Made by a program: the position numbers and the translations under genes. Shown piece by piece: positions 35,906-49,132 of a DNA stretch of 64,000 nucleotides (positions within the stretch are counted from its first letter, which is position 1; each line of letters starts with the position of its first letter). Origin of the DNA: Iris pallida. Lineage: Eukaryota > Streptophyta > Magnoliopsida > Asparagales > Iridaceae. Location: NCBI GenBank assembly GCA_029216955.1, contig JANAVB010015600.1, positions 31,851,554-31,915,553 on the forward strand, in the 5' to 3' direction. The notes under the pieces were generated by a model that was not told the DNA's origin, did no database searches, and worked only from the letters and a program-made list of their open reading frames with translations.

Positions 35906-38900
35906 TCAATCATCTTCAGAATAATCATCTTGTTCGTCTTCCTCGACCTCATCTTCCTCTTCCTCCTCATCTTCACTTTCATCTTCGCCTTCATCGGCTT
36001 CGTCTTCCTCTTCGGATAATTCTACATCTTCTATATTATGTGTCGTGTAATGCGTAACTTCCGTGGAATCCACATCGACAATATTGGTTACAAGAGGTAG
36101 CTCGTCCTCCTGGTAAGCTTTTTTGTCAACATCAAAAGTATCTCTAGCTTTAGTCTTGCATACTGCCCGCCAGTCAGACTTCGTTGCTCCCCGTCTCGGT
36201 TAAGCTGTGAAGTACACGAGCTGAGCCTGAGTTGCTAGGACAAACAGTTCATAGCCTTGATATCTACGCTTGTAGTTTATATCCACAAGACCATGCTTGT
36301 CAATTTTCCTAACCTTGATTTTAATCGGATCGAACCATTCACACTTGAACAACACAATCTTTGCAGGTTCTCTGCCATTATTATATGACAACTCCACAAT
36401 CTCTCGCAAGATGCCAAAGAAATCATTTCCTGGATCGACGTCTTTGTAGTTCGAAGACTTTATACACAAACAACTGTTTTTCGTGGAATCAAGATCCAGG
36501 AAGCGGTCTCTGATCGGAGCATTTGTCGACTTCAACGAAAGCCATTAACACAGTAACTTGGCCATATTTTAACAAAAGTAATTGGTCCCTTGGCAAGAGT
36601 TCTAATTAATTCAATCTCGGGTGAAATTAGACGATCGACCTGAATATCAAAGAAGCGATAATAAGTTATTTATTGCACAGTTGCATTAGAAGAGGCCAGT
36701 AATTACCGAGCTACTTACATATTCGCTCAACCAAGAAGGAAAATGATGTCTTATTTCTTATTCTAATGCTTCGTCTGTTAGGTAGGGTCTAACCAGCCTC
36801 AACTCATCATTATATGTGCTGGAAAACAATGAAGCAACCGCCGATTAGTACAATAATATTAGCTTATACTATTACATTGAGATGACGTAAACTCATCATC
36901 CTGAGTTACTTACCCATCTAGCTTCTCCACTTCATCCTCGTCGCAATTGAGTAATACATACAACTGAGCAGCCCTTAGCTCTTCGTCATTCAAATATCTC
37001 TTCTTCATTTTCCCCGAAGGCTTTCTGGACGCATTGAATACTTTCATTATTCCGTCATTAAATTTTTGATATTCGTCGTCATTTTTCGGAGCCCTCGTTC
37101 TATTCGTAGCAACATGAGGTTTGAAATAGGAGGAACATAAATTTGTAATCTCCTCGAGAATATAGGATTCACAAATAGAACCCTCGACCCGAGCCTTATT
37201 TTTTACCTTTCTTTTTAGGTGATTCAAATGTCGCTCAAACGGGTACATCCATCGATATTCGATGGGTCCACCAACACGTGCCTCGTAGGAAAGATGAATC
37301 GGCAAATGCTCCATAGAGTCGAAGAATCCAGGAGGGAACACCCTCTCTAGCTTGCACAGTGTTACCGCAATATCCTTCTTTTGCTTTTCTAGACGATCAA
37401 CGAACAATTTCTTAGAACAAAGGTCCCCGAAGAATATGCTAAGCTCCGTCAATGGATCCCAAACTGCCTGCGGTAAGAATTCCTAAAATGCAATCGGAAT
37501 TAACCGCTCCATGAATACGTGACAATCATGGCTCTTCATACCTGTCAGTTTGTTCTCCTTGAGGTCGACGCATCTTCTCAAGTTCGAAACATACCCATCT
37601 GGAAATTTCAGACCTTGAATCCACCTACAAAGCCTCACTTTATCCTCCTTCTCCAGTGAGAAAATTTCCTTAGGCTGCTTCAACTTTCCATTCCCGTCCT
37701 CTATCAAATGCAATACAGGATGTCTACATATTTCTTCCAAGTCCAATCTAGCCTTTGGATTGTCTTTCGTCTTCCCCTTTACGTCCATTACAATATTAAT
37801 TATGTTGTCAAACACATTCTTTTCGATATGCATGACATCAAGGTTATGTCTAATCAAATTGGTGCTCCAATATGGAAGATTCCAGAATATACTTCTCTTC
37901 GTCCAGTTATGAGTGCGACCAAATCCGTCACACTTGTAGCCCGTAGCAGGCTGCCCAATAGCTCTTGGTAAATCTTTTATCTCTTCTTATATCGTGTATC
38001 CGGGCCACCTTGGCGGAAGATTAGTCTTCTCCACAATGCCAGCACGAAAAGCATTCCTGTTCCTCCGGTACGGATGATCTTTCGGCAGGAATTGTCGATG
38101 ACAATCGAAGAAGCACGATTTGCCTCCGTGTTTCAAACGGAAAGCCTTAGTGCTGTCCATGCAATACGGACATGAAAGACGACCATGCGTGCTCCATCCA
38201 GATAACATTCCATAGGCCGAAAAGTCGTTGATGGTCCACATAAGTGTTGCCCACATCTGGAAATTTTGTTTTCTAGATACATCGTACGTGTTGGAACCTA
38301 CTTCCCACAGCTGATTCAACTCATCAATCAACGGCTGTAAATACACATCGATCTTTCTTTTCGGATTGTTCGGACCTGGGATAATAACGGTGAGGAACAT
38401 ATACGGAGTCTTCATGCACATCCAAGGCGGTAAATTGTATGGGGTGACGATCACAGGCCAACACGAATACTGGGATCCCAAAATTCTGAATGGGGTAAAA
38501 CCGTTGGAGCAGAGACCCAATCTGACATTACGCGGATCAGATGCAAAATCTGGATACTCTCGATCAAAGTGCTTCCATATTTCTCCATCAGATGGGTGAT
38601 CCAACACTCCTTCGGTATGTTCCCGCTTATGCCAACTCATGTTTTCTGCAGTTTCCTTCACCATAAATAACCGCTGCAACCGCGACGTCAACGGCAAGTA
38701 GTGCATCGAAGAGGTAGGCTTTCTGGCACCGACAAACTTTTCTCTACCACATGCCTTATAGCGATCGACACCACAAAATCTGCAGGCGTCTTCATCCTTG
38801 TCGTCTTTGTAGTACAACATGCACCCGTTGCGACAGGCATCGATTTTTTTGTATCCCATCCAGAGCGATCTAACCATCCTCTTAGACCGGTAGAAGTCTT

Positions 38901-39078
38901 TAGGCAACTTCGCACCCTCAGGCAATATTTCTATAAGCAACTCCATAAGACGGTTGTAGCAATCTTGCGACATATTAAAATCGAACTTGATGCTCAACAA
39001 TCTTGTAACCACCTCCAACGGTGAATGATCCTCACAACCAGGATATAATGGAGTCCTTGTATTCTCCAGCAACTCCAT
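35906..39078 (-). pseudogene. TnpD-like CACTA transposase
   Basis: From the ATG at 39078 the frame contains CMLYYKDDKDEDACRFCG, LTSRLQRLFMVKETAENMSW, CPYCMDSTKAFRLKHGGK and FFDCHRQFLPKDHPYRRN (Transposase_21 core, to about 37987). After a TAA the same frame goes on with RHNLDVMHIEKNVFDNI and GMKSHDCHVFMERLIPIAF, then after a TAG ERVFPPGFFDSMEHLPIHL, the DUF4218 region, to 36910. Another exon (36640 down to 35906) has DFFGILREIVELSYNNG (DUF4216) and, after a further TAA, an acidic tail ending SEDD at 35906. The N-terminal Transpos_assoc domain is absent, since only about 265 bases lie between the start and the terminus. Confidence 0.88.
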
Positions 39079-39084
39079 GAACCG

Positions 39085-39343
39085 TCGCTATTTATTAAAA
39101 CCTGGCGACGTCGTAAATGTATCGTCGCTAAACGTAGCTGAATAAAAAAAACAGTAATATTTTGCGACTAGAATGCGACATCAGTTGTCCAAAACATAAA
39201 TTGTGTCGCTAACTGTCGCTCAAACGTCGCTGATAGTGACGTTTAGCGACGTATATATAAAACGTTGCTAAAAGCACAAAGCTTAGCGACGTATTTATCT
39301 GGAGTCGCTAATTTTGTCGCCATTATGACTTATTTTGGTAGTG
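39085..39343. repeat. CACTA subterminal repeats (right) and terminus
   Basis: Words TAGCGACGT, GTCGCTAA and AACGTCGCT recur over about 250 bases up to the inverted terminus ending GGTAGTG. The motif is GTCGCT rather than the CGTCGGT of the left end, so the two ends have diverged in their subterminal consensus. Confidence 0.8.
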
Positions 39344-39346
39344 AGT

Positions 39347-39804
39347 CAACCCATGAGTCTCTTGTGCATTTGCAAATAAATAGCATATGGGGACTCGATT
39401 GAGTGGCACACTCTTGGCATGTGTATCGTAGACTCAAAATGGGTCAAAACTATATGTTGGGTTAAATTGTTTTGATCTAGGTCGAGTCCTGAACTCAAGT
39501 TATAAGTTAGGTCTACGATTACGGTAATTAGTCAAATGACCTAAATTGTCCCAAAGTTGTGCCAAGTTAAAAGAATGTTGGGGAACAAGTTTGGGTGGGA
39601 CCTGATATATCAAGTTGAAGGTGGATTTGTCTACTTCAAAACTCATGAAGGACGTTTCGAAGGATTGGTACTTCTTGTGCTCCAAAAATCAAAGCTACAA
39701 AAAATACACCTATTCCATAATTAATACTAAACTATAATTTAATAATTATAAAACCATATAAAATAAATAAATAAAAATAATTCCCAAAAATTAGGGTCCT
39801 TACA
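39347..39804 (-). mobile_element. R2 LTR copy 1, segment 3 (end)
   Basis: Matches 44299-44760 and ends TTAGGGTCCTTACA. A purine-rich site follows at once (in element sense TTTTAAGGTGGATAGAT), preceded by CGAGCACGAATATC. In the second copy the wording is GAGGATGAAATTC, the chromovirus hallmark. Confidence 0.85.
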
Positions 39805-40729
39805 ATCTATCCACCTTAAAAGATATTCGTGCTCGAATTAAAATAAGGCTCTCTAATGAAGAACCGTGGTAGCGTAACTAGGAATAGTTCAAGGGATACG
39901 CTAGGTCACTACGATGTCTCCTAATAACTCAAGTAATAATCAATCCTAAACAAATTGGTTTTGCAACCTATATATGGTTATCTCTAGCCGCTCGTCTTGG
40001 TTCTGACGGTCTTGCAATAATCTTGTTGAAGGCATATCCTCCTACCGTATTATTATCACAATCATATAAGTCTCATTTCACCTAACCAAGCTAAGGGATA
40101 CCTATCAATCTATCCAATCCTAACTTTACAACTGACATGATATATTAGTAAATGGGTTGGTTTAGGCTATGTCTAGATTTTTCTTGTAGTGGGTCAATTA
40201 TTACACTAAAACTACCACTCTATTATTGATCGAGTGACTACCGTAAGGCGTAACCTAGTATGATCATATATTTATTTCTATACCGAGAATGTCTACCCAA
40301 CTTTGGTCACACTACCCCATCAAACACTTGACGCCCTAAAGTTTTATAACCCTTGCACACTAGTTGTAAAATTCTATAGCACTAGATATCTATGGCGTAT
40401 GACATCTCTAATCCGCCCTTATCTATCAAGTAATCAAAATACAATAAGCAAACTAACTTACACTATAACTTAAGAATTTTTGGTAAGTTCTATATAGGAC
40501 GATCATTCGTCCTATGAAATAGGAAGGGGCGAGAAACAATGGTACAAGAAAGCAAAGAAAAAATAGTCGAGAGCAAATACGAAGTTCAAGGACGGTAGAA
40601 AAATTTCTAAAAGAATTCTCAAGGCAGTGTGGATTAAGATTATAAGGGTTTAGTTATATTCGCAGGCCCGCTCGGTATAGTAACGTAACTGAAACAGCTA
40701 ACTCGACCTGCATGGGCCACCAAAACATA
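39805..40729 (-). mobile_element. R2 internal region, non-coding, 925 bp
   Basis: Lies between two R2 LTRs in a tail-to-head order. The left edge holds the polypurine tract, the right edge the primer-site-like TGGTGGCCCATGCAGG (40707-40722, minus). No gag or pol can be read; all genes are deleted, so R2 is a non-autonomous element with very large LTRs. Confidence 0.75.
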
Positions 40730-43700
40730 TGTAATGTCTCAGTCCCAAAATAAGTAGGACTACGATACGTATACATGCTAGCTACGCATCGAGAGGACTC
40801 TGGCCTAGCTCGAATATGTATAAGCTGTCTGGTTGTTCTAAAATTAACTACATCTCAATCCACTAAATATCGGTTAACAGTAACGAATCAAGTGCAGTCA
40901 AGCTGATTAGACCATAATACACTGATTCTAGAATAGATAAATGCATTAGAGTGGATCCCCAATAACATATTTATCATGAACAAGCTAGAAAAAAAATTTA
41001 AACTCGTAAAAGACTAGGTTAAAATAACAGCGAGTGTGAAATACTGTACAAAATATAAATAAGGAAGATATGATAATAACAACTAAATATACGTGAAGTC
41101 TTGGAGTACCAACCATCATCCGTCAATGTGCCAAACCTTGATAACTTCATCGAATACCTGGAGAGATCACCAGGTCCTCAGGGGACTAGCAAGAACATAA
41201 TAAACAAGCCTAAAATATGCAATGATAGATAAAAAAAAGTGATACAAGAACGTAAAGACCGAAGGAAGTATAGTACTAGAAATAAAATATAAAAAAATGG
41301 CATGCCTCGAGAATCATGCTAATAAATACGACTATAGGTAAATCGAGGTAAACCGCAGCCCGGTGGTTGCTAACGGCCCTATAGATAGCAGCCCGATGGT
41401 TGCTATCAACCTATAGTGATCCTAATCGCAGCCCGGTGGTTGCTAACGATTGAGAGTGGTCTGGTATAGTCACGTCTTTAACAAGGTCCTCGCTTAAACT
41501 ATGATTGAATCAAGTCAGGTCAAATATGTCAAGTCCAAGTCAAGTCCAGGCTAAACATGTCAAGGGAACATGGCATAGGCTAAGCGGCACTCTCACTAGA
41601 TATGAACGAGATAAGAAAAATGGACAAGCAATATGGAAAGAAAAAAAACTATCTACATGCACGTAAAACTAGAAAATAACTATGATATAAAGTAGGAGAA
41701 ATATGGAACCAAGTAAGACATAAAAGAATAGAAAAGCATGTAAATACTGTAAAGTTTGGCAAGGTATACTTACCTGGTGTAGCGCGTAGAACCAACAATC
41801 CAACAACTCAGTGAGCAACAAAAGTCAAACCATCGCAACAATCTACGGACGCTGAAACAGACATGACCAACATGTTCAGAATAGTCCAATTAGCTAGAAT
41901 AGCCTACCTATAAGTCCAATTTTGGATACAGAGGCAAAATAGTAATTTTGGATCAAAAAGGTGTCCGCAGTTGGACCCGCTTTGTACCGCAAAAATGTGC
42001 CAATACCTAAGGTCTTTAAAGTCATGAAAATATATGTCTACGCGTCCGTTTTGACGAGATAAACCCAACAGTATGTTTAAAGTTGGATTTCGGTGGGCCG
42101 TGTACAAATTAGCCCATTTGATCCGTTCGCGGGCTCGCCAAAAATCGTTTCGGTCGACCTTCTCAGAATCGGACCAAACTTGGCATACATGCCCAAAAGA
42201 ATGATACGGTTCTGTTGGTGCAAGTTTTTCTCGAGATGACGAACGTGCACAAAGTAATTAAAAATTTTCAGAAAAGGCTGATATGGAAAATTTTGACGGA
42301 TACGCATTGAATTCGTCGCACACACGCAACCAATTCGAGTTCCGTCAAAGCCCACACGTACACAAATTCTATACGCACCTTTCGATACAAGTGGTTTACG
42401 ACCAAGTCGTCCAAATTGTCGAGACGGACTCCGTATCGGGAAATTTTTGTGTTTTGAAAATAAATTTTATAGATTTTTTACATGAATTAACTAAGGATTT
42501 AATACAGAAAAAATAATTATAAAAGAAAGGTTTTATTCTTGGTTATATGGTCTAAAACTCTGTTTAAGTCAATTTCCAAAATATCCTAAATCCTGACAGT
42601 TATCAGCCTTCCAATTCGGGTGTTTCGATGGCTAAGTTCTGTTTTGATGTTTCAGAAAATTATATTTTTTTTCCTGAAATTCAAATTAGATTTCTACAAA
42701 ATTTAACATGAAATAACAAAAACTATATGAAGGGTTTTGGAGATGGTTAGGTTGCCTACGCGTAAAATTTTTTGGTTCAAAAAATCGTCGAGCGATGAAG
42801 GAGATAGGTGGCGAGGAAGGAGGGTACCTGGGGGTGCTATTGTGGATGTGCGAACTGATGTACGCGTACGTGTTGCCGACGCTGCGACGGTGGCCAACAG
42901 CGGTCAGGTGGCCATGGGTGGTCGCTAGGGGTCGAGAAAGGTACGCAGAGTGATCGGAGAGCCTCTAAGTCAAAGAGATCGTGGGGAAGTCAATTTGTTG
43001 TTGACTTCTTCCTCCCGAAACTAAGATTTTTTTTGGTTTTAATAACCGATTTTAAACCTAGATAGCTAATGATTTAATTTAAGATTTGGAGTTGGATTTA
43101 TTCCAATCGGTAGAGAATGTGATGTAGATTTAATAGGATTTGATTGGAACAAATTTGGCTAATATTTGATTGAGTTTAGGATATCCAAACTTTGTGTTTA
43201 AATGGAAACTTAGAGAGAAAAACACACAGGAGGTGGTGCACGGCTTCTTTGCGGGTGTGCAGAGATATATCATCTCGCGAAAAATTCAATTTTTTGCGAG
43301 ATGAGGTTTTTTTTTCCTTTTCTTTTCCTTTAGAGATTAGGTAAATAATCCAAATATAATTCAAAACATATACCAAAAAATCTAAAATAATTTTATTATA
43401 ATTTAAAATATAAAGTCTTAATATACATATTCCTACTATCCCCTTATAATTTGTCATAGCTATTATCATTACTACTAGTAGTATTATTACAATTTTATTA
43501 TTTCAAATAAAAAAATACCTTTTAAATATCTTAAAAATCTAAAACAAAATCTAAAAATATCTAGAATAAATCAAAGGGTAAATATTTATATATCTAGTAT
43601 CCGTATCTACACTTTATGCAAAATATTTATATATTATGTGCATATACGCATGCATACATGTATATGTTTATCTATTTTATAAATAGGTCTAAATGCATTT

Positions 43701-44044
43701 GTTTATAATAATAAAATACATTTAATAAACATAGTCTATATATACTTAAGGTATATATCCATACGAACGTATTTGGATTCATTACATGTCTAAATGGGTT
43801 TGGTTCAAGTCAAATCCGGGCTAATTTGGTACAACCGGGTCCCCTAAAAGTCATAATTTTAATAAATAACGAATTTTATTATCTATAGGGGTTAACTCGC
43901 AACTTGGCCTGGTTTTCTTAGTTGGGACACACATAAGGCTTGACCTTCCCTACCATGGCCAAATACTAGTCAAAGAACACCACTCCCCTAGTCGTGCCAA
44001 ATTTTTTAGTCGATATGCGTCTCTAAACTTAACCATGGCTAAGG

Positions 44045-44120
<76 letters not shown>

Positions 44121-44760
44121 TGTGGGCTATTACAAATATAATCATATATATACAAAATTGTATTTAATTCTGTTTGGTCCAAAATAAATTTGTAATAATT
44201 CTTACTAAGTCATGACAAGCTAACATGGCTCTACCAAGTGGAGTTAGCTAGGTTAGGGTCCAAATATCTTTTCTAATAAAATAAAATTTGAAAAGTCAAC
44301 CCATGAGTCTCTTGTGCCATTTACAAATAAATAGCACATGGGGACTCGAATGAGCGGCAGACTCTTGGCATGTGCGTCGTAGACTCAAACTAGATCAAAA
44401 CCATATATTGGGTTAAATGGTTTTGATCTAGGTCGAATCCTGAACTCAAGTTGGAAGTTCGGTCTACGAATATGGTAATTAGTCAAATAGACTAAATTAC
44501 CCCAAAGTTGTGCCAAGTCAAAAGGATGTTGGGGAACAAGTTTGGGTGGGACATGATATATCAACTTGAAGGTGGGCTTGTCTAGTTCAAAACTCATAAA
44601 GGATGTTTCCAAGGATTTGTACTTCTTTTGCTCCAAAAATTAATGCTACGAAAAATACACCTATTCCATAATTAATATTAAACTATAATTTAATAATTAT
44701 AAAACCATATAAAATAAATAAATAAATAAAAAATAATTCCCAAAAATTAGGTTCCTTACA
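40730..44760 (-). mobile_element. R2 LTR copy 2 (5' LTR, uninterrupted)
   Basis: 4031 bases, TGTAATGTCTCAG...GTTCCTTACA. It preserves the empty sites for both the chromovirus (about 43251-43270) and the CACTA element (44289-44301). An (AT)n array with flanks at about 44045-44165 is its own addition. No gene. Confidence 0.88.
44047..44118. repeat. (AT)n microsatellite within R2 LTR copy 2
   Basis: Pure alternating AT of about 70 bases, absent at the matching place in LTR copy 1. Confidence 0.95.
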
Positions 44761-44921
44761 ATCTATCCACCTTAAAAGAATTTCATCCTCGAAATTAAAA
44801 TAAGGCTCACTAATGAAGAACTCCACTGTAACTAGGAATAGTTCAAGGGATACGCTAGGTCACTACGGTATCTCCTAATAACTCAAGTAATAATCAATCA
44901 TAAACAAATTGGTTTTGCAAC
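44761..44921 (-). mobile_element. R2 internal fragment beyond LTR copy 2
   Basis: Repeats the first 160 bases of 39805-40729, including the polypurine tract, then stops at GGTTTTGCAAC. So an LTR-internal-LTR-internal chain is present, with a truncated third unit. Confidence 0.8.
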
Positions 44922-44933
44922 ATCTTGTTTGTT

Positions 44934-45741
44934 TGTGTAACCACCACTTTTCTAAAATGAGGGTAATTTTGAACTTTTGTAAAATTGATCATGTTAGTCA
45001 TTAAATAATAGATTTAAATCATGTTAATGATTAATTGGTAAATTTTGATTATTTTTATAATATTTAAATTGATGTATTGTGATTGTGTCTATTGCTAGTG
45101 AAACCTTAGAACTATTTAGCCTAGAGACTAACCATGACCATGGAGACCTAAATAATGTGATTAGATTAGTTTACTACCACTTTTAGACTGAGAGTATTTT
45201 GATAATTTATGAATTATTATTATTTATAGATTTTATTAATTAATATTGTGCTCATTGATATATTAGGCCTAAACATAGAATTGCCCTAATCTAGATATTG
45301 ATCCTAGAGACTAAGTTAGTAGATTACAACTAATTCACTAAGTTAGAAAATATCTAGATATTATGTCTAGTTAGATATTTGCTAAGAAACCCTAATTTCC
45401 TTGGGCGTTTACTAGAAGGAGACTTGATTTATACATGAGGAAGGCCTTAAACCTAACTTGGACCTAACCCTAACCCTAGACTACCCCTTGGCCGGCTACA
45501 AGACACCCCATCCCCCTATATAACATCATGTTAGACCCCCTCTTGCCTCTTTTGTAGCAAACCCTAACTCTAGTTTATGCTCTTCCCCAAATTTGCCCCT
45601 TTCTTCAAATTACCTCCAAATTGGACCAAATCAGTTTCATTACATTCCTCTAGTGAAGAAGAAGTCTCTAGTGGCTAGCTAGTAAGGATTGGAGGCATTG
45701 GACCATAGAAATTTGGTGTTGAATCTTTTGAAGGGGCTATT
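44934..45741 (+). repeat. Extra copy of the palindrome's loop segment (inverted to 49133-49955)
   Basis: Shares GTAACCACCACTTT, TAAAATGAGGGTAATTTTG, CATGGAGACCTAA, TCTAGATATT and the end GGCATTGGACCAT with the reverse complement of 49955-49139, in the same order. A purine run GAAGGGGCTATT directly precedes TGTCACAACCC at 45742. No coding sequence. Confidence 0.85.
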
Positions 45742-48700
45742 TGTCACAACCCATACCCAGTATAGGTGCATGAGAAGTGGGTACGTCCACCCTACGCCGC
45801 AGTGTCGACGGTAGAATGCTGTTCTAGGTGATGATCTCAACTAACCACAATATGATATACTCTCCAAACGGAGGCCAAATCACAGAAGGTACAACTCAAT
45901 CACAAGTCTAAAGATGGAAATAGTACAATATGATAGATATAAAATCTTTAAATGAAGATACAAACAGAAGGAAAATAAATCCAAGTTTAACAACATCAAG
46001 TCTCAATATCTCAAAATAATACAACTCTGAATCCACAACCACAAATGACATAACGAAATAAGATAAGCAGTCTAGCTATCTAATCTGGATAATGATAACA
46101 TCCTCAGCAGCTGCCTGAACCTCCAGGGGGTCCAGGTTGCAAGTGTCATCTAGGCCTGCTCCGTAGTAGGTAGGGCAGAACTCCTCCTCACTCTTTATAA
46201 TATTTTCAATAGGTTTAGTCAGCACAGAAACGAGCACATATCTCTCAAACAGTTCGTATCATGGCAGAAAATATAAAGCAAGCAATAGAGTAAGATACAG
46301 GAACTGTAAGAATGTACATGCAGAGTAAAAGAGAGATATTTAATAAACTAGAAATATGTATCCATAGAAGTAAGAACTGTAAGTGACTAAGTGATTTAGA
46401 GCACAATATGGTTTATAATCGTCTTGGGTTTTCATATGAATAATCTGAGTTGCACATGAATAACATAGTTACAAATGAGAGCTGTGTTGCACATGAATAA
46501 CACAATATCACATAAATAAGTAACAGAGTTGTACATGATGGAAAAGACCACAAAACTATTTATACTCGCCCCTACCCCCAATCAATACACAAGGATCTAG
46601 TCAAGTTACGTTATGTACATGATAGTTTGGTTATACATGAAGCACATAGGAAAACATAATCGTACATAGGAACTCATGAAAGTACATGAGCGTACATGTG
46701 TGCACATGAGAGTACATGAATAATGCAAGAGCGAAGAATACGTGATGTACATAAAACACATGACATGAAGTACCCGATGCGCCCGCTAAGGGGGATAAAA
46801 TCTCATAAAAAGATCCATATAGTACTAACCCATGATAACAATGTGACAGCATCAAGTAAAGTAATCTAGAGCATGAATATATGTCCTAACAAGTACAAAA
46901 CGATCAGAGAATGTACTCGCCTGATATCCTGAACAGCTGATGAGAAAAGATGTCCAAATCAGAGTAACTAAGTCCTATTTAGAGAAACACAGGTTACAAC
47001 ATATCCAAGATGTAATAAATGAAGTTTATAATGTATTCTACATGATTCTAGGTCTTTCTAAGCCAAAGTCAACTCTTGGTCAAGCTTGATCAACTGTCTA
47101 GGTCAAACTTAGGTCAACAACAGGGCTATCTTGGTCAATTGGTCAAACTTTGGCTATCAAGGGTCAATGGCTAACTATTGGTCAATAAGTTTATATTGGG
47201 ACTATTGGGTCAATTCTAAGGTTTAGTCAACTCTACATTCAACCAAGGTCAATACTAGACCATTGGTCAATATCTAGGTCAAACTACATGTTACCTCGCT
47301 ATACTAGGCTACTAAGTTAACATAGCCTAGCTAACATAGCCTCAAACTAGTCATGCCTAAAACCCATGTTCACTATAACACATGTTCCTCTCATTCTAAC
47401 AATCCACCCACTCGAACATGTCCTAAACAACACACACTGCCCTTGCCCATTGCTACTGCTGCCTTACCTTCACTTCTAACCTTATTTCATTTCCTTCATT
47501 CTCACTCTCCCACAACATATATATAAACATACACCATATACTCTTTCATTCATCAACCAAAACCCAGCCCCTTAACATATATACCAATTCCCTCAACTGA
47601 GCCAATACCCAAAACTCAAAACCTAATCAAACCACTCTCCCAACTGATCTCTAAACCCATCTCAATCTCAATAAACCCCAACTAACATATCCAGTCAACT
47701 CTCATCAACACAAACCTAAATTAATCTCAGGTATCCCCTTCTTACAACTGATACATGGTTATGGCTTATACAAAATGGGATAAGGTTGAACAAATTCAAA
47801 GACTGAACATGAAGTTCAGGATTGAATAGGTGAAGGTACATGGAGGTCTGAATCACTGATACCAAAGTCCCAACTGAACCAACATCAATCTCACCAATCT
47901 AATCCAAAACCCAAAGTATACATCAAACTCTGCATTACAAATATACAAAAAATATATAAATATTGGCACAGACACATACATTATTTATAGACACAGACGT
48001 ACATATTTATATACAACATAGGAAAGGATAATATTACTGTGTCCAAGAATGTGTCTAGGGTATACCAGTGGTCTGCAAGTGTCCTACAAGGTGTCCAAAC
48101 CCAAGGTATTAGAGAATGTGTCAAACACATCCCTACCAGGAACACCCAAAACAAGCCGAGAGGGGTCAAATGTCTACGTTGAGGTGTGTCAGACATCAGG
48201 GTGTCCAAGTGTGTCCATCACTTGTCCAACAAGTGCCCCAAAATAGTGTCAAAGCCAGTGTATCAAAACAGCACAGAGGCTGCCTCGTAGTGAGGTGTTG
48301 ACTAGCCTAGGGACTCATGTGTCCATCCACCAGTGTCGTGCTCGTGTCAGAGGGTAGGTTGGTCATGGGGCGTGTGTGCGTCACTGTATTGGTTCAAAGT
48401 CATGTCGTGTCATGTCAAACAGGGTCAAAACAGTGTCAAAATTCAAGTATCAGAGACAGTACAGTGCACTATCTCGTGCTGGTGTGTCGATCCTTCTAGG
48501 ATACGACATACATCATCACGTGTCTCATGCTCGTGTCAAGAGTTAGGTTAGGGGTAAGGCTAGGTGTCTAACACCCTGATTTGAGTCCAAGTGTCACCGT
48601 GTCCAAGATACGAACATGTATCAGAACGTGTCTGTGCGCGTGTGTGCGTGTGTATAAATTCAGTACAAGTGAGATAACGTGTTTGATACGACACTAGGTG

Positions 48701-49132
48701 TTCCAAAACTTATGGAGGGGCCTAACAGTCATGGCTCCTACCTCCATGCTATGTTTCATGGGTCCACGTGCCGTATATAGAGAGAAATAATGGTCGAGCA
48801 GCAAGGGATGTGCACGGTGTCTGTATAAGTGCCCCTGTGTCCAATTTGACACATGACACGACACTAAAACCGACTCAGATTCATAAATATTAAGCCACAC
48901 ATGATAGTCTATAAAATGATGAAATTAGTTTTAAAAAATAAAAATAAATAGTTCTTTGTGGTATTTCATCAAACACATAGATAGTCACTCCGATACGTGT
49001 CCGATACACATATCAAATGGACACAAATTTCTACCAAACTTGGTCTATAGGTCTATGGTGCCTAGATGCATGCATCTATGAAGAGAAATCAGGAATTTAA
49101 ATGAGTTTGGGGCTATTGCCTATTGAGAGTGA
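45742..49132. repeat. Left arm of a giant palindrome
   Basis: Starts TGTCACAACCC. Its sequence recurs, inverted, in 49956-53644: for instance CAACTCTTGGTC / GACCAAGAGTTG, AAGTGACTAAGTGATTTAGAGCAC / GTGCTCTAAATCACTTAGTCACTT, and GGCAGAACTCCTCCTC / GAGGAGGAGTTCTGC. It is non-coding. A dense GTGTC word cluster lies at about 48040-48860. Confidence 0.88.

Larger units (their letters stand above)
30721..35907. repeat. Direct copy 2 of the ~5.1-kb duplication
   Basis: Starts AACAAATAAAATAAAAAC after an AT array (30526-30715) and matches 25391-30512 to its end. It keeps frames that copy 1 has lost, and continues without a break into the rest of the CACTA element. It holds the 3' part of the chromovirus LTR (30721-31823) and R2 segment 2 (31829-32737). 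Confidence 0.95.
32738..39343 (-). mobile_element. CACTA (En/Spm) DNA transposon, 6.6 kb
   Basis: Termini are TACTACCAGAATAAGTCG on the left (first C changed to T) and the reverse complement of CACTACCAAAATAAGTCAT on the right. Both ends carry subterminal repeats. It encodes a TnpD-like and a TnpA-like protein on the minus strand, both broken by stops, so it is not autonomous now. It inserted into R2 LTR copy 1 with a 3-base duplication. Confidence 0.95.
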
